Positions 28,946 to 37,499 are shown, counted from the first letter of the stretch. The stretch: DNA of 64,000 nt from an uncultured Chlorobiaceae bacterium (GCA_903994525.1 CAJEXW010000002.1:80831-144830); one strand, 5' to 3'. Numbers and translations are program-made. The notes: a model not told the origin generated them from the letters alone.

Positions 28946-29836
28946 TCAGGTGTTTTTGTGGTAAATCTTGCCCGATTGATCCATCGCCAGATACCCCAAT
29001 CCTGATTCCTCAAGAAAATCAAGGCCCTCAGCCTCTTTTAACATCGCTAACGTCGAGTAGCTTCCTGCGGTTATTGCCATGTTGGTCACTACCGTTACAG
29101 ATTGCCACCATGTTATGGGGTACCCTGTCCGTGGATTAAGAATGTGACAATACCGTTTTCCCTCAACCTCAAAAAAGCGTTCATAATCACCACTTGTTGC
29201 CAGTGCTCCACCATGGAGAGGGATTGATGCAATAACCCTCTCTTTGTGTCGTGGGTCCTGTATGCCTATCATCCACGGACTACCGTCAGGTTTTGGCCCG
29301 ACCACCCGTATATCTCCGGCCATGTTAACATACCCATGTTTCACACCCTGTTCATGTATAATCGTTGCGGCCCTGTCTGCGGCATACTCCTTTCCAAATC
29401 CACCAAAATCGAGTTCCATACCAGCCTTCGGCAGTCGGAGAGCCTTTCCTTTGCGCTCAACCGCGTTCCAGTCGATCAGTTCAAGCAAGGGTGCCAATTT
29501 TTCCGGGTCAGGCACAACAGTGTCACTGAAATTCCAGGCTTTCCGCAAAATACCGGAGGTAATGTCAAAAAGCCCGCCACTGCTGTTATAGAGCGCATCC
29601 GCATAGTTCACAAGTGAGAGCGTTTCGTCATCGCATTCAACAAAACCTTTTCCCGCTGCACCGTTGATAAGGGAGACAATACTCTCGGGGCGGTAACGGG
29701 AGTATTTTTTTTCTATTCTTGTAATCTCCTCAACGGCCAGCTTGGCAATGGCCACCGCCTCATCCTTGCTTGTGGATGCGATCACAACCTCACATCCACA
29801 AGCCATAGCGTCAAATCCAAAACGAAAGATCTCCAT
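28946..29836 (-). CDS. apbE: ApbE FAD:protein FMN transferase
   Basis: A 296-residue ApbE. Signatures: FDAMACGCEVVIAS at the start, FDITSGILRKAWNF, MELDFGGFGKEYAADRA, GYVNMAGDIRVVG and YCHILNPRTGYPI. ApbE attaches FMN to Ser/Thr of extracytoplasmic redox proteins. No signal peptide or lipobox is visible, so this copy would act in the cytoplasm. No obvious FMN-acceptor protein of known type (NqrC, RnfG, FMN-bind) is encoded nearby. It lies 6 bp after the Ig-like protein gene. Confidence 0.92.
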   Translation of the reverse strand: MEIFRFGFDAMACGCEVVIASTSKDEAVAIAKLAVEEITRIEKKYSRYRPESIVSLINGAAGKGFVECDDETLSLVNYADALYNSSGGLFDITSGILRKAWNFSDTVVPDPEKLAPLLELIDWNAVERKGKALRLPKAGMELDFGGFGKEYAADRAATIIHEQGVKHGYVNMAGDIRVVGPKPDGSPWMIGIQDPRHKERVIASIPLHGGALATSGDYERFFEVEGKRYCHILNPRTGYPITWWQSVTVVTNMAITAGSYSTLAMLKEAEGLDFLEESGLGYLAMDQSGKIYHKNT

Positions 29837-29842
29837 CGGTAA

Positions 29843-31039
29843 TTAGATGAAGAACATCCAGGCAAGTATTCCTGCACCTCCAGCACCAACAAGCACCGGT
29901 CCAGAGTCAACTACTGTGCCAGTATGAGCCACGAAGGGATCTGCAATGGTAGTAAAATCGTAGGTAACATGTGTTCCTGTTGGGGTTGTCGTCGGGTTAT
30001 TCATCGTGAGCAAGGCCGCGTTCACGATGGGTGATACTCCATAAGTTGTTGTTGTGCGCTCGTGACTTGTTGATGTGGTGACACTTTCAAAAGTCACATA
30101 GTAATGGGTATTATAAGCAAGATCTGCTGTCGGGTTAATGGTAAGCGTCTTCCCTGATGCTGATATTGAGAGATGTGTAGTATCCGTTGCGGCATAGCTT
30201 TCCACTGCTGTACCCGTAGCTGAACCGGAACGAATGGCTATCGGCAAACCTGTAATTGCTGGATTAAGGTGAATGACATCGTCGAAGTTAATAACGATAT
30301 CGCTTCCAATTGGCAGCGGGGTGGCAGCAGTATAATCAGGAATCGTAGGTGGGGTAGTATCATTGAGAACTGTTACTGACTGGTTTATCAGATTGACCGC
30401 CAGATTATAATTGCTGCTGGCATCCTGAATAGCATTAGTACCCAAAGCAGCTTTTGTATAATTTAATAATACAGTATCAGTTGCCGAAATCACACTTGGC
30501 AACGTAAGTGTTACGATTTTTCCTGAAACAGCTACTCCCGTGGGAGTAACTGGAGGAGCTGCGTTGATTTTTACACTAAATTCTGCTGCTGAAGGAATAT
30601 GTGTTGCGTCTGAAGCAAGATTATTTGCGTCATCATAGGTTAAAAGAAGTGAACTGAAGCCGGAAGCTATTGTTGCGGAAAGCAATACCGGGGCTACATT
30701 GTCATTTACCGGTGGCGTTACAGTTGGTGCAACAGGGGTGCTGGCACTATGAAGCTTGAAAAATTCAATATTGGTCAGTTTAAACGTATACAACGATCTC
30801 CCAGCGCTGGCACCCGATATTGTCCACAACGTGGTCGCGGCATCGTAGGTGTTTGAGGTAATCGTAAAATTAAAACCCTTGTTCGTATCATAAGCTCCGG
30901 TTGAGTCTCCCCAAAGGCATAACGTATCACTTCCTGCAAGACCGTCAACGGTAAACGTACCCCCACCCGGCTGAGACATTGAATTGAAGACGTTGCCCAG
31001 ATAGATCATATCATTGCCAGTAGTAGCAGTATAGGCCAT
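29843..31039 (-). CDS. Surface-type protein with SwmB/Ig-like domains
   Basis: A 398-residue Thr/Ala/Ser-rich protein without a classical signal peptide. Residues 1-95 begin ATTGNDMIYLGN, resembling haemolysin-type/RTX surface proteins. Residues about 115-225 match an SwmB-like repeat (VAPVLLSATIASGFSSLLLT). Residues about 228-365 look like a Big_5/SbsA Ig-like domain (NPTADLAYNTHYYVTF). The last 16 residues are hydrophobic (VGAGGAGILAWMFFI). Export by type I secretion is likely, but no exporter is encoded in the window. GGAG precedes the start. Its role beside apbE and DUF3570 is unknown. Confidence 0.75.
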   Translation of the reverse strand: MAYTATTGNDMIYLGNVFNSMSQPGGGTFTVDGLAGSDTLCLWGDSTGAYDTNKGFNFTITSNTYDAATTLWTISGASAGRSLYTFKLTNIEFFKLHSASTPVAPTVTPPVNDNVAPVLLSATIASGFSSLLLTYDDANNLASDATHIPSAAEFSVKINAAPPVTPTGVAVSGKIVTLTLPSVISATDTVLLNYTKAALGTNAIQDASSNYNLAVNLINQSVTVLNDTTPPTIPDYTAATPLPIGSDIVINFDDVIHLNPAITGLPIAIRSGSATGTAVESYAATDTTHLSISASGKTLTINPTADLAYNTHYYVTFESVTTSTSHERTTTTYGVSPIVNAALLTMNNPTTTPTGTHVTYDFTTIADPFVAHTGTVVDSGPVLVGAGGAGILAWMFFI

Positions 31040-31089
31040 AATTTATTTCTCCAAAATTTTTTATATATAATTATTGCTTCTACAAACCC

Positions 31090-32238
31090 TTACAACTCGT
31101 GTGATACACCAAGCTGTATGCTTGTAAAATTAAACTCTTTCAGCTGCGAATCGCCACTGCCATTAATACACCAGCCCGGAAGCTGCTTATAATATTCAAG
31201 CTTCAGGTCTGCAGTCCACGAACTGGCCAGTTTTTTTTCAGCTTTCATGCCGAGCGTCAATGCTCCAAAGCCTGAAAGACGCTGATCCATTGAATAAGGC
31301 ATAGTACCAGAAACCGCATCAGCAGGCGGATAATCCGCCGCACTATAAGGGTGATAGAAATACGCTGCCGATTGAGATGAAAATCTCAATGATGGAATAA
31401 TCGTCAAATGATTGGGCAGGGGGTGAAGATATTCAGCCGTCAGTGTGTGAGCCGCGACCTCGTAAGAATCAGTATAATAACGATAACTCAAATGAGATGT
31501 TCCATCAGTGTTTTCAAAATGATGGTTCCAGCGCGCCATAAGTGTGGTAATGTTCCGTTGCTTTGGGCGAATATCATAGGATTTATAAGGGTCTGTGAAA
31601 TATCCGTCCCCTTTAGAAAAACCTATATTGAGCTGAATAATATCTACCTTGCTTAAAATTTTGGTAACACCAAACAGCCCCGAAATAATCTCTTTTTTAC
31701 CAACCTCCACGTTTACCGGTGGATTGGTTGCATAGTTGTTATGTCCTACGGTATCAGTTGTATAACTTCCTCCAAAGGTGACCGTTGTGTTTTTGTCTTC
31801 TGTTGAAAGGCTGCGCTGAACAGAATATCCGTTCGATACATAATCAGACTCTTTTGAGTAACTAAGACCGAATGCCCAGCTCCCGTTTGGCAGATATTTG
31901 GTAAAGCTCAGGTCTCCGGCATTTCGAGTCTCTTTAATGGAAGCACTTGAAACCACATCGTGATGAGTGGGAGATGCCCCGGAAACAGAATCATAGGTAT
32001 AGGATGAGCTTACTGTCCATGTTCCGGCAAACGGCATCATCAAAGATCCTGTAATGGCGTTAACACCGATTCTATCGTTCCCTGGTTGGCTGTCCTTATA
32101 GTTGAGATATTTAAACGCCACATTCCCGTGCTCAGGAGTGGCTTCGGCAAACGCCGTTTGATATGATGGCAGTGCCAAGGCTGCCGCAAAAAGGGCAGCC
32201 CCAAGAACGTGAGTTTTTTTAGTCGGGACCGATTTCAT
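31090..32238 (-). CDS. DUF3570 outer-membrane beta-barrel protein
   Basis: A 382-residue DUF3570 protein: signal peptide (LGAALFAAALALPSYQTAFA), then alternating amphipathic strands to a C-terminal GVSHEL, as in outer-membrane barrels. ATG 32238 is chosen. It has AGGA upstream and begins just before the signal peptide, whereas the longer frame overlaps the DUF4266 gene. DUF3570 genes recur next to DUF4266, ApbE and a TlpA-like thioredoxin in many bacteria, as here. The molecular function of the set is not established. Confidence 0.85.
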   Translation of the reverse strand: MKSVPTKKTHVLGAALFAAALALPSYQTAFAEATPEHGNVAFKYLNYKDSQPGNDRIGVNAITGSLMMPFAGTWTVSSSYTYDSVSGASPTHHDVVSSASIKETRNAGDLSFTKYLPNGSWAFGLSYSKESDYVSNGYSVQRSLSTEDKNTTVTFGGSYTTDTVGHNNYATNPPVNVEVGKKEIISGLFGVTKILSKVDIIQLNIGFSKGDGYFTDPYKSYDIRPKQRNITTLMARWNHHFENTDGTSHLSYRYYTDSYEVAAHTLTAEYLHPLPNHLTIIPSLRFSSQSAAYFYHPYSAADYPPADAVSGTMPYSMDQRLSGFGALTLGMKAEKKLASSWTADLKLEYYKQLPGWCINGSGDSQLKEFNFTSIQLGVSHEL

Positions 32239-32267
32239 AGAGGTATCCTGAAAGTTAAAATGATATG

Positions 32268-32507
32268 TTAATTGCAACCGCAACCGCCGCCACCAACCCC
32301 GGCACCACCTGATGCCGCCTCTTTACTGCTGTAGATGTGCTCAACATATTTTGTGTCAAGCGGATCACCCTCAAAGGTCATTTCAGGACGGGCAAGAATA
32401 GCTTTATCCCATGGCTGAACCGTCTCACCCATTGAGCAACCTGACAGGCCGAGTGTCAGGAGCAGCAACAGAGCATACATCATTTTTTGCATAACAGTTA
32501 TTTTCAT
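32268..32507 (-). CDS. DUF4266 lipoprotein with C-terminal GGGGCGCN
   Basis: A 79-residue lipoprotein. The lipobox LSGC puts the lipidated cysteine at residue 24. The middle carries VQPWDKAILARPEM and a conserved-looking DTKYVEHIYSSKEAASGG. The last eight residues are GGGGCGCN. The two C-terminal cysteines could bind a metal or flavin or take part in thiol chemistry, but no function is known. It is coupled to tlpA by a 4-base overlap, with GGAGG 7 bp upstream, and followed by the DUF3570 gene. Confidence 0.87.
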   Translation of the reverse strand: MKITVMQKMMYALLLLLTLGLSGCSMGETVQPWDKAILARPEMTFEGDPLDTKYVEHIYSSKEAASGGAGVGGGGCGCN

Positions 32508-33019
32508 TTTTTTGCCTCCACTGCAGCTTTGATCTCTTGTTCGATTTTGCCAGCTTCGCTTGCCTTAAAGCCGAGATGCTGAAAGATAATTTTTCCGTCT
32601 CTTCCAATCAGAAAGCTGGTCGGCATCCCTTTAACGCCATACACCTTGGGCATATCTCCCTTTGCATCATAGACCACCGTGAATTTCGCAGGATTCTGGG
32701 CAAGAAACTTCTTTGCATCCTCCGTTTTTCCGTCGAGGTTAATGCCAATAATCTTGAACCCCTTGGCTCTGTACTTCTCCTGCATTTCGTTCATCCATCC
32801 AAACGACTGTTTGCAGGGGCCGCACCACGATGCCCAGAAATCAACATAGACAACAGATCCCGCCGTACTCGACAGTTTCACTGAGCCCTGATCTCCACTC
32901 AACACAAAATCAGGAGCCTTGCTCCCAACTTCGAGTGCCTGTGATGTACCACTGAAGCTTACACAAAAGAGAGAGGCAAGGAGCAGAGTCCTGAACTTTT
33001 TACCATTAAGAGGTATCAT
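32504..33019 (-). CDS. TlpA/ResA-type periplasmic thioredoxin
   Basis: A 171-residue thioredoxin-fold protein with an N-terminal export signal. The active site is WASWCGPCKQSF (Cys66 and Cys69). PDFVLSGDQGSVKL and GIPT-type loop KGMPTSFLIGRDGKI with cis-proline complete the family pattern. It probably reduces a specific periplasmic disulfide or protects cysteines, perhaps those of the DUF4266 lipoprotein or of apocytochromes. ATG 33019 is chosen because it starts the signal peptide directly. The frame extends 26 residues further upstream. Confidence 0.88.
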   Translation of the reverse strand: MIPLNGKKFRTLLLASLFCVSFSGTSQALEVGSKAPDFVLSGDQGSVKLSSTAGSVVYVDFWASWCGPCKQSFGWMNEMQEKYRAKGFKIIGINLDGKTEDAKKFLAQNPAKFTVVYDAKGDMPKVYGVKGMPTSFLIGRDGKIIFQHLGFKASEAGKIEQEIKAAVEAKK

Positions 33020-33417
33020 AGTTGTATCGTGTTTGTTTAACAAATGCTTGAACAATCGAAAAATAAGAAGATAAAGTGATTGCCGCAAAGCAATCAAAAA
33101 GAAACAGTGACGAATGAATAAGAAGAAAAATAATTCCCTGGCCTAAGCTTCAGGGGCATAAACGCAGCTAACATTACAAGAATAGCATATTAGAGCTTAA
33201 ATGACAATTAGCGAGGGCTTAAATTTCGCTTAAAAAAATAAGAAGACCTTCTCAATACCGTCAATCAAGGGGGTCATAACATGAGGGAATTGTGCTATTG
33301 GCTGCGCAAGATGCCTGGCATCACCGATTGTGTTAACCGCGAAAGGGATGTTCAGACGATTGAAACATCCCTTTCATAAAAAATACCTGCCGTTTTGAGG
33401 GTCAGATCAGGAGGTCA
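33020..33417 (-). other. Intergenic region between cyc2-like gene and tlpA
   Basis: About 400 bp. It should hold the terminator of the cytochrome-porin gene (hairpin at 33342-33374) and the promoter of the tlpA-DUF4266-DUF3570 unit. A 32-codon frame at 33281-33379 on the plus strand is the only short open frame noted, and it is not credible enough to call. Confidence 0.5.
33342..33374 (-). terminator. Hairpin after the cyc2-like gene
   Basis: AAAGGGATGTT pairs perfectly with AACATCCCTTT around an 11-base loop, 44 bp after the stop of the cytochrome-porin gene. The T run on the minus strand is short, so termination may be weak. Confidence 0.6.
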
Positions 33418-34755
33418 TCAGAAACCGGCAGAAAGCGCTACACGGAATGTATTCTGATTTGACAAGTTATTTGCAACCACAGCACCGGTTGCAGCACTCT
33501 CTTTCCACTCCTTTGTGAAGACGGTGTAGGTACTGGTCAAAGATATATTCGGTGCAAGCCATGCCGTGATCGACGGAACAACGGTTGGTTGGTGGAGATC
33601 GTAGCCTGTTCCGGGTACCGGATTATTGGTTGCTTTGGAAGCTACAGCGATGTTCGAGTAAGAGACTTTCCCAAACAACCAAGGGAAGATAAAGTATCCA
33701 GCCTCGGTACGCAGGTTGGTTAACCCCAGATCCCTGTCTCTGCTTGCGGCGACACCAAGAAGAGCATTTTTATAAACGCCCTGAATATCTCCGCCATAAA
33801 CAAAGGTCTCTCCAGCATAGTTACCGGTAAAAATAGTGTTTTTATTTGCAGAGGAGAGGCCAAAACCCAGAACGACCTGGTTGTCAAGCCCATTGTATGA
33901 ATTCCCCAAGTCACCATTTGCTCCGCTAAGCAGACCAGCACCGATCAGTTTTATTTTGCCGCGAAGATAGAGGTGGTCATCAATATTCGAGGTTGTTGAG
34001 GCTGCCGCAGCTCCCGGCGCACCACTGACACTGGTTCCCGCAACAATCGCGTAACCACCCGTCTCGCCTCTGACAAAAACCAGTTCAGCATAGTTTGTTG
34101 GGGCCGGAAGCAGGCCGTTAACATTTGTCACCCCCCCAGAACCAGTACCGTTCCAGGCGGCATTACCTGCAGGACTGAAAGAGCTTCCCATTGCAACGTT
34201 GAAGCCTGGCAAAATTCTGTAAATCAATCTTGCATTGCTTGTGATCTGGTTCGCTGTAGTGCTTACTGCTGTAGTATTAAATCCACTTAACTGCCCAAAA
34301 AAGGTAAAATTGTCACCAAGTGAACCTCCGTAAAACAGCGAAACTGAGTTCGGGGCGCTCCAGTTAAATACTTTTCCGGCTCTCGGACCGTTCGAGGCAT
34401 TCGTTTGCTCTGAGGTGTAGTTAATAAGGTTCCCGCCAAGCGTCATGCTCAGCGCGTCAAACTGCGGGAACGAGCCTGTAGCCGGGGCGTTAGGAAACTC
34501 TTTTTTCCATTCGTCAGTGCCGATCCTGACGTTTTTTTGACGGGTTAATGCCTCCTCTGTGGCTCCGGGAAAGCGGTAACCATTGTTCTGAAAGGCCTCT
34601 CCTACGGCGTTTCTCTGAGGAAATCCTGAATGGCACATATAGCAGGAGACATTGTACTTTCTTGACCAAGAGGGTATGGCAGAACTCTCGGAACTCCAGA
34701 ACATCGCCGGGACCATACAGAGCGAAAGCAGAGCAGAAAATTTCATTTTTTTCAT
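33418..34755 (-). CDS. Cyc2-like outer-membrane monoheme cytochrome-porin fusion
   Basis: A 445-residue protein: signal peptide to about residue 25 (SSESSA), then a short heme segment with one CXXCH (CYMCH, residues 38-42) in the setting AIPSWSRKYNVSC...FPQRNAVGEAFQNNGYRF. About 370 residues of amphipathic strands follow, ending VALSAGF with the C-terminal Phe of outer-membrane barrels. This architecture is that of Cyc2, the Fe(II)-oxidising cytochrome-porin also known from photoferrotrophic Chlorobium. The short N-terminal heme domain is the family hallmark, but I cannot align it here. Start ATG 34755 has GGAG upstream. Two cytochrome c5 genes precede it on the same strand. Confidence 0.65.
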   Translation of the reverse strand: MKKMKFSALLSLCMVPAMFWSSESSAIPSWSRKYNVSCYMCHSGFPQRNAVGEAFQNNGYRFPGATEEALTRQKNVRIGTDEWKKEFPNAPATGSFPQFDALSMTLGGNLINYTSEQTNASNGPRAGKVFNWSAPNSVSLFYGGSLGDNFTFFGQLSGFNTTAVSTTANQITSNARLIYRILPGFNVAMGSSFSPAGNAAWNGTGSGGVTNVNGLLPAPTNYAELVFVRGETGGYAIVAGTSVSGAPGAAAASTTSNIDDHLYLRGKIKLIGAGLLSGANGDLGNSYNGLDNQVVLGFGLSSANKNTIFTGNYAGETFVYGGDIQGVYKNALLGVAASRDRDLGLTNLRTEAGYFIFPWLFGKVSYSNIAVASKATNNPVPGTGYDLHQPTVVPSITAWLAPNISLTSTYTVFTKEWKESAATGAVVANNLSNQNTFRVALSAGF

Positions 34756-34907
34756 TACATCATCTCCAGTTTTTAAGTGAGTCAGTGTTTGTGTCACTAG
34801 GGGTAAAATATCAAAATTTATTCAACTGAAAGAGCGCTTTAGGTCTTCCATAAAAGAGAGTATGCATGACGTGTGGGCAAAGATTTCATGGCGGGAAAGC
34901 CGCAAAT

Positions 34908-35360
34908 TTAATCCAGAGACTGTTCCACCATGTAGGCAACAGTATTTGTTGCTTGCTCGATCGTAAGAGTTTCGGAGAGAGTATCTACACCGCCCATGGG
35001 AGGCATTGATTTATAACCCTTCACAGTATGATTTACCAATGATTCCATACCCAGTGCCACTCTTGGCTTCCATGCTTTAGTGTCCCCTAATTTTGGGGCA
35101 GAGAGCAAGCCGGTTGCATGGCAAGAGGTGCAAGACTCATTATAAAGTTTTTTCCCTTCCGCAAGGTTGTATTTGCTTCCAAGGGTTGCTTTGTCGATAT
35201 CTTTATCCTGTGCATTTTTTTGACCTGAATTTTGCTGAGATATTTCAGTTTTTGCTTTTCCTGCTTTTGTTTTAGATTTTGCTTTCGTTTTAGCATTGGC
35301 AATTTGCAGGGAACAAAAAACAGAAAACAGCATAAGGGCAAGAGGTATGTTTTTCTTCAT
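34908..35360 (-). CDS. Cytochrome c5-family periplasmic monoheme cytochrome (copy 1)
   Basis: A 150-residue secreted cytochrome. After the signal peptide (ending IANA) is a Lys-rich linker of about 35 residues, then a c5-type domain: CTSCHATG (Cys77, Cys80, His81), SAPKLGDTKAWKPR, and YKSMPPMGG with the axial Met. It ends in NTVAYMVEQSLD. It lacks the second Cys pair of classic c5. It could take electrons from the outer-membrane cytochrome encoded 152 bp downstream. The basic linker is absent from copy 2. Confidence 0.88.
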   Translation of the reverse strand: MKKNIPLALMLFSVFCSLQIANAKTKAKSKTKAGKAKTEISQQNSGQKNAQDKDIDKATLGSKYNLAEGKKLYNESCTSCHATGLLSAPKLGDTKAWKPRVALGMESLVNHTVKGYKSMPPMGGVDTLSETLTIEQATNTVAYMVEQSLD

Positions 35361-35623
35361 AATCTTCCAATTATTTGATGGTTAGTCATTATATCATCGG
35401 GCTATTTTTCCAGGCATTGATATAAAAAAAGCAAATACCAGACTTTTGCCAGCCTTAAATCTAAAATAAATATTTACGACGAAGGAAATAAAAATAAAGG
35501 AGCAAGATAACAAATATTCGTGAGAGCTCAGCAACAGCTAAGGAAATATTTTCGAGAACAGTTATTGACCGAAAATAAGGGGACCCTGAGGCTGATCTCT
35601 TTTACGACAAAAGATACGGGCAA

Positions 35624-35977
35624 TTACAAAAGAGATTGCTCCACCATATAGGCAACGGTATTGGAGGCCTCTTTAAAGGTGAGTTTCTCTAATCCACCAT
35701 TGGCAGGCATGGCATTATATCCATCAACGGTGTGCTTGATGAGAGTTGCCATCCCTTTAGTCATCAACGGTTTCCATGCTGCAGCGTCTGAAACTTTTGG
35801 CGCAGAGAGCACCCCCGTTGCATGACATCCAGAACATGTTTTGGCATAGATCACTTTTCCTTCGGAAAGATTGTATTTGGCCTTCAGGGTCACTTTGTTA
35901 ATGTTTTCGGCGTGAACTATGGGTGTTATGCTTAGGAGTGAGGCCGTTAAAGCCGAAAATAAAAGAAGATATCTCAT
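35624..35977 (-). CDS. Cytochrome c5-family periplasmic monoheme cytochrome (copy 2)
   Basis: A 117-residue secreted cytochrome paralogous to copy 1. The signal peptide ends near IVHA. Heme motif CSGCHATG (Cys48, Cys51, His52), SAPKVSDAAAWKP and YNAMPANGG with the axial Met follow. It has the same end, NTVAYMVEQSL, as copy 1, so the two arose by duplication. ATG 35977 is chosen. The frame continues upstream only with a TTG at 36007 and no signal-peptide sense. A 263-bp gap to copy 1 holds no other gene. Confidence 0.87.
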   Translation of the reverse strand: MRYLLLFSALTASLLSITPIVHAENINKVTLKAKYNLSEGKVIYAKTCSGCHATGVLSAPKVSDAAAWKPLMTKGMATLIKHTVDGYNAMPANGGLEKLTFKEASNTVAYMVEQSLL

Positions 35978-36120
35978 AATGATTTTTGCCGGGGTGTTGA
36001 TAAGCAAGCGTTTATTTTAGCCGATCTTAAGCAATTTAAATTGAAATAACAACTTTAAGGGCGTTGGCTTTTTTTTCTCTACTAGCCCATAAGCCGTTTT
36101 TTTCAGCTTTTCCGCAAAAA

Positions 36121-36159
36121 AACAATATGATGCGAAGAATATCTTTGCCTCATATTGTT
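36121..36159 (-). promoter_or_regulatory. Long hairpin with T run in the leader of the cytochrome cluster
   Basis: AACAATATGA (36121-36130) pairs perfectly with TCATATTGTT (36150-36159). Inside it GCGAAGA pairs with TCTTTGC, leaving loop ATA. On the minus strand it is followed at once by seven T residues, the form of an intrinsic terminator, yet it lies upstream of the cytochrome c5 gene between divergent transcripts. It may be an attenuator, an operator, or the end of an unseen transcript. Confidence 0.6.
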
Positions 36160-36260
36160 GCCATGTTATATTTTTGCATCTCTCCTTTTTAAGCCTGTTC
36201 ACTTAGACACTGATATGGGGGAGCTCTTTTACCATGTTTTAATTATCAGCTTTATAAGTT

Positions 36261-37499
36261 ATGGGTATTGTTCGGCGAGGATGGCTTCAGCCTCCCTGGG
36301 AGTTCAGGGAAGCTTCCCTTTTTACAGCAATTGCTGTTTTTTTTGGTTTTATTCTTCAGTATGCAGCTTCTGGCCAAGGTGTTCCAAGGCTTTACTTGCC
36401 CGTAAACGCCATTGTTCTTGGGCTTTTTGCGCTGCTTGTTCTTGGAATCGGTCTTGTTTTCAGGGAGAATACCACCGTCAAATGGTTTGGCGGCATTCCA
36501 CTTGGCCTCTGCCTGATTGTGGCAATCGCTGTGCTTTCACTGATCGGGGGAGTTTTTCCCCAGGGTGAGGTTAAGCCGGGCTCCATTTGGGCATTACTTG
36601 GCCTTAACCAGATCTTTTCGAGCTGGCCCTTTGCGCTGACGGTTTTGCTTTTCTTGGCCAATCTCGGGATTTCGCTTTCATGGAAGCTTGTGCCTTTCAG
36701 CTTCAAGAACATCCAGTTCATTCTTTTTCATGCAGGGTTCTGGATAGCACTCTCCTGTGGCATTTTTGGTGCTCCCGATCTTCAGCGTCTTGTGGTGCCT
36801 GTTGATGAGGGAAAGGAGATCAATCTTGGTTATGCCATGGAGAGCAACATCCCGCAGAAGCTGCCATTTTCCATTTTTCTGAAGGACTTTACCCTCGAAG
36901 AGTATCCTCTCCAGATGTTTTTGTATGATCCGCAGATTGGCCAGCCCATTCAGGAGCGCTCGAAAGCACCAGTGCTTGTGCATAAGGGGCTTAAAGCCTC
37001 ATGGGATGGTGTTGACGTTGAGGTGCTTGATCTGTTGCCTTTTGCGCTGCCCGATAAGGACGGTCGTCTGCATCCCGCCGATAAAACTGCAGGGATTCCC
37101 TTTGTGAAGGTGAAAATTACAACTCCGGCGGGATCAAAAGAGGAGTGGATTACAACCGGCAGTCCATTTGTTGAAACCAGAGATGCACAAGTTGGCGATG
37201 TTTATGTAGGCATCAGACCCGGCACGCCAAAAGCCTTTCGCTCAGTTGTTACTGTCAAGGGCGACAATGGTCAGCAGCTCAATGCCACGCTGGAGGTCAA
37301 CCACCCCATTGATTTTGGTGGCTGGAAGCTTTACCAGATGGGTTATGATGAAAAAGCGGGCCGGTGGTCGCAGCTCAGCCTGATCGAAGCAATTCGCGAT
37401 CCCTGGCTTCCTGCGGTCTATCTCGGCTTCTTTATGATTATGGCAGGAAATCTCCTGTTTTTCTGGAATGGCATTAAACAGAAAGAGGTGGCATCATGA
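36261..37499 (+). CDS. resB: ResB-like cytochrome c biogenesis protein (system II)
   Basis: A 412-residue membrane protein with helices near residues 20-40, 53-72, 80-100, 115-135 and 150-170, a large extracytoplasmic domain, and a final helix at about 385-405. This matches ResB/CcsB, the heme-handling partner of CcsA. Motifs include FSSWPFALTVLLFLANLGIS and a late EVNHPIDFGGWKLYQMGY, typical of the family. It overlaps ccsA by 4 bp. It starts divergently from the cytochrome c5 genes, whose heme it would help attach. Confidence 0.85.
   Translation: MGIVRRGWLQPPWEFREASLFTAIAVFFGFILQYAASGQGVPRLYLPVNAIVLGLFALLVLGIGLVFRENTTVKWFGGIPLGLCLIVAIAVLSLIGGVFPQGEVKPGSIWALLGLNQIFSSWPFALTVLLFLANLGISLSWKLVPFSFKNIQFILFHAGFWIALSCGIFGAPDLQRLVVPVDEGKEINLGYAMESNIPQKLPFSIFLKDFTLEEYPLQMFLYDPQIGQPIQERSKAPVLVHKGLKASWDGVDVEVLDLLPFALPDKDGRLHPADKTAGIPFVKVKITTPAGSKEEWITTGSPFVETRDAQVGDVYVGIRPGTPKAFRSVVTVKGDNGQQLNATLEVNHPIDFGGWKLYQMGYDEKAGRWSQLSLIEAIRDPWLPAVYLGFFMIMAGNLLFFWNGIKQKEVAS

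Noticed and set aside
33281..33379. 32-codon frame with AGGGGG before its ATG
   Set aside because: It runs through the hairpin that ends the cyc2-like gene on the other strand, and there is no evidence beyond the ribosome site.
36155..36568. 137-codon plus-strand frame overlapping resB
   Set aside because: It is an out-of-frame shadow. resB has clear membrane topology and overlaps ccsA as expected.
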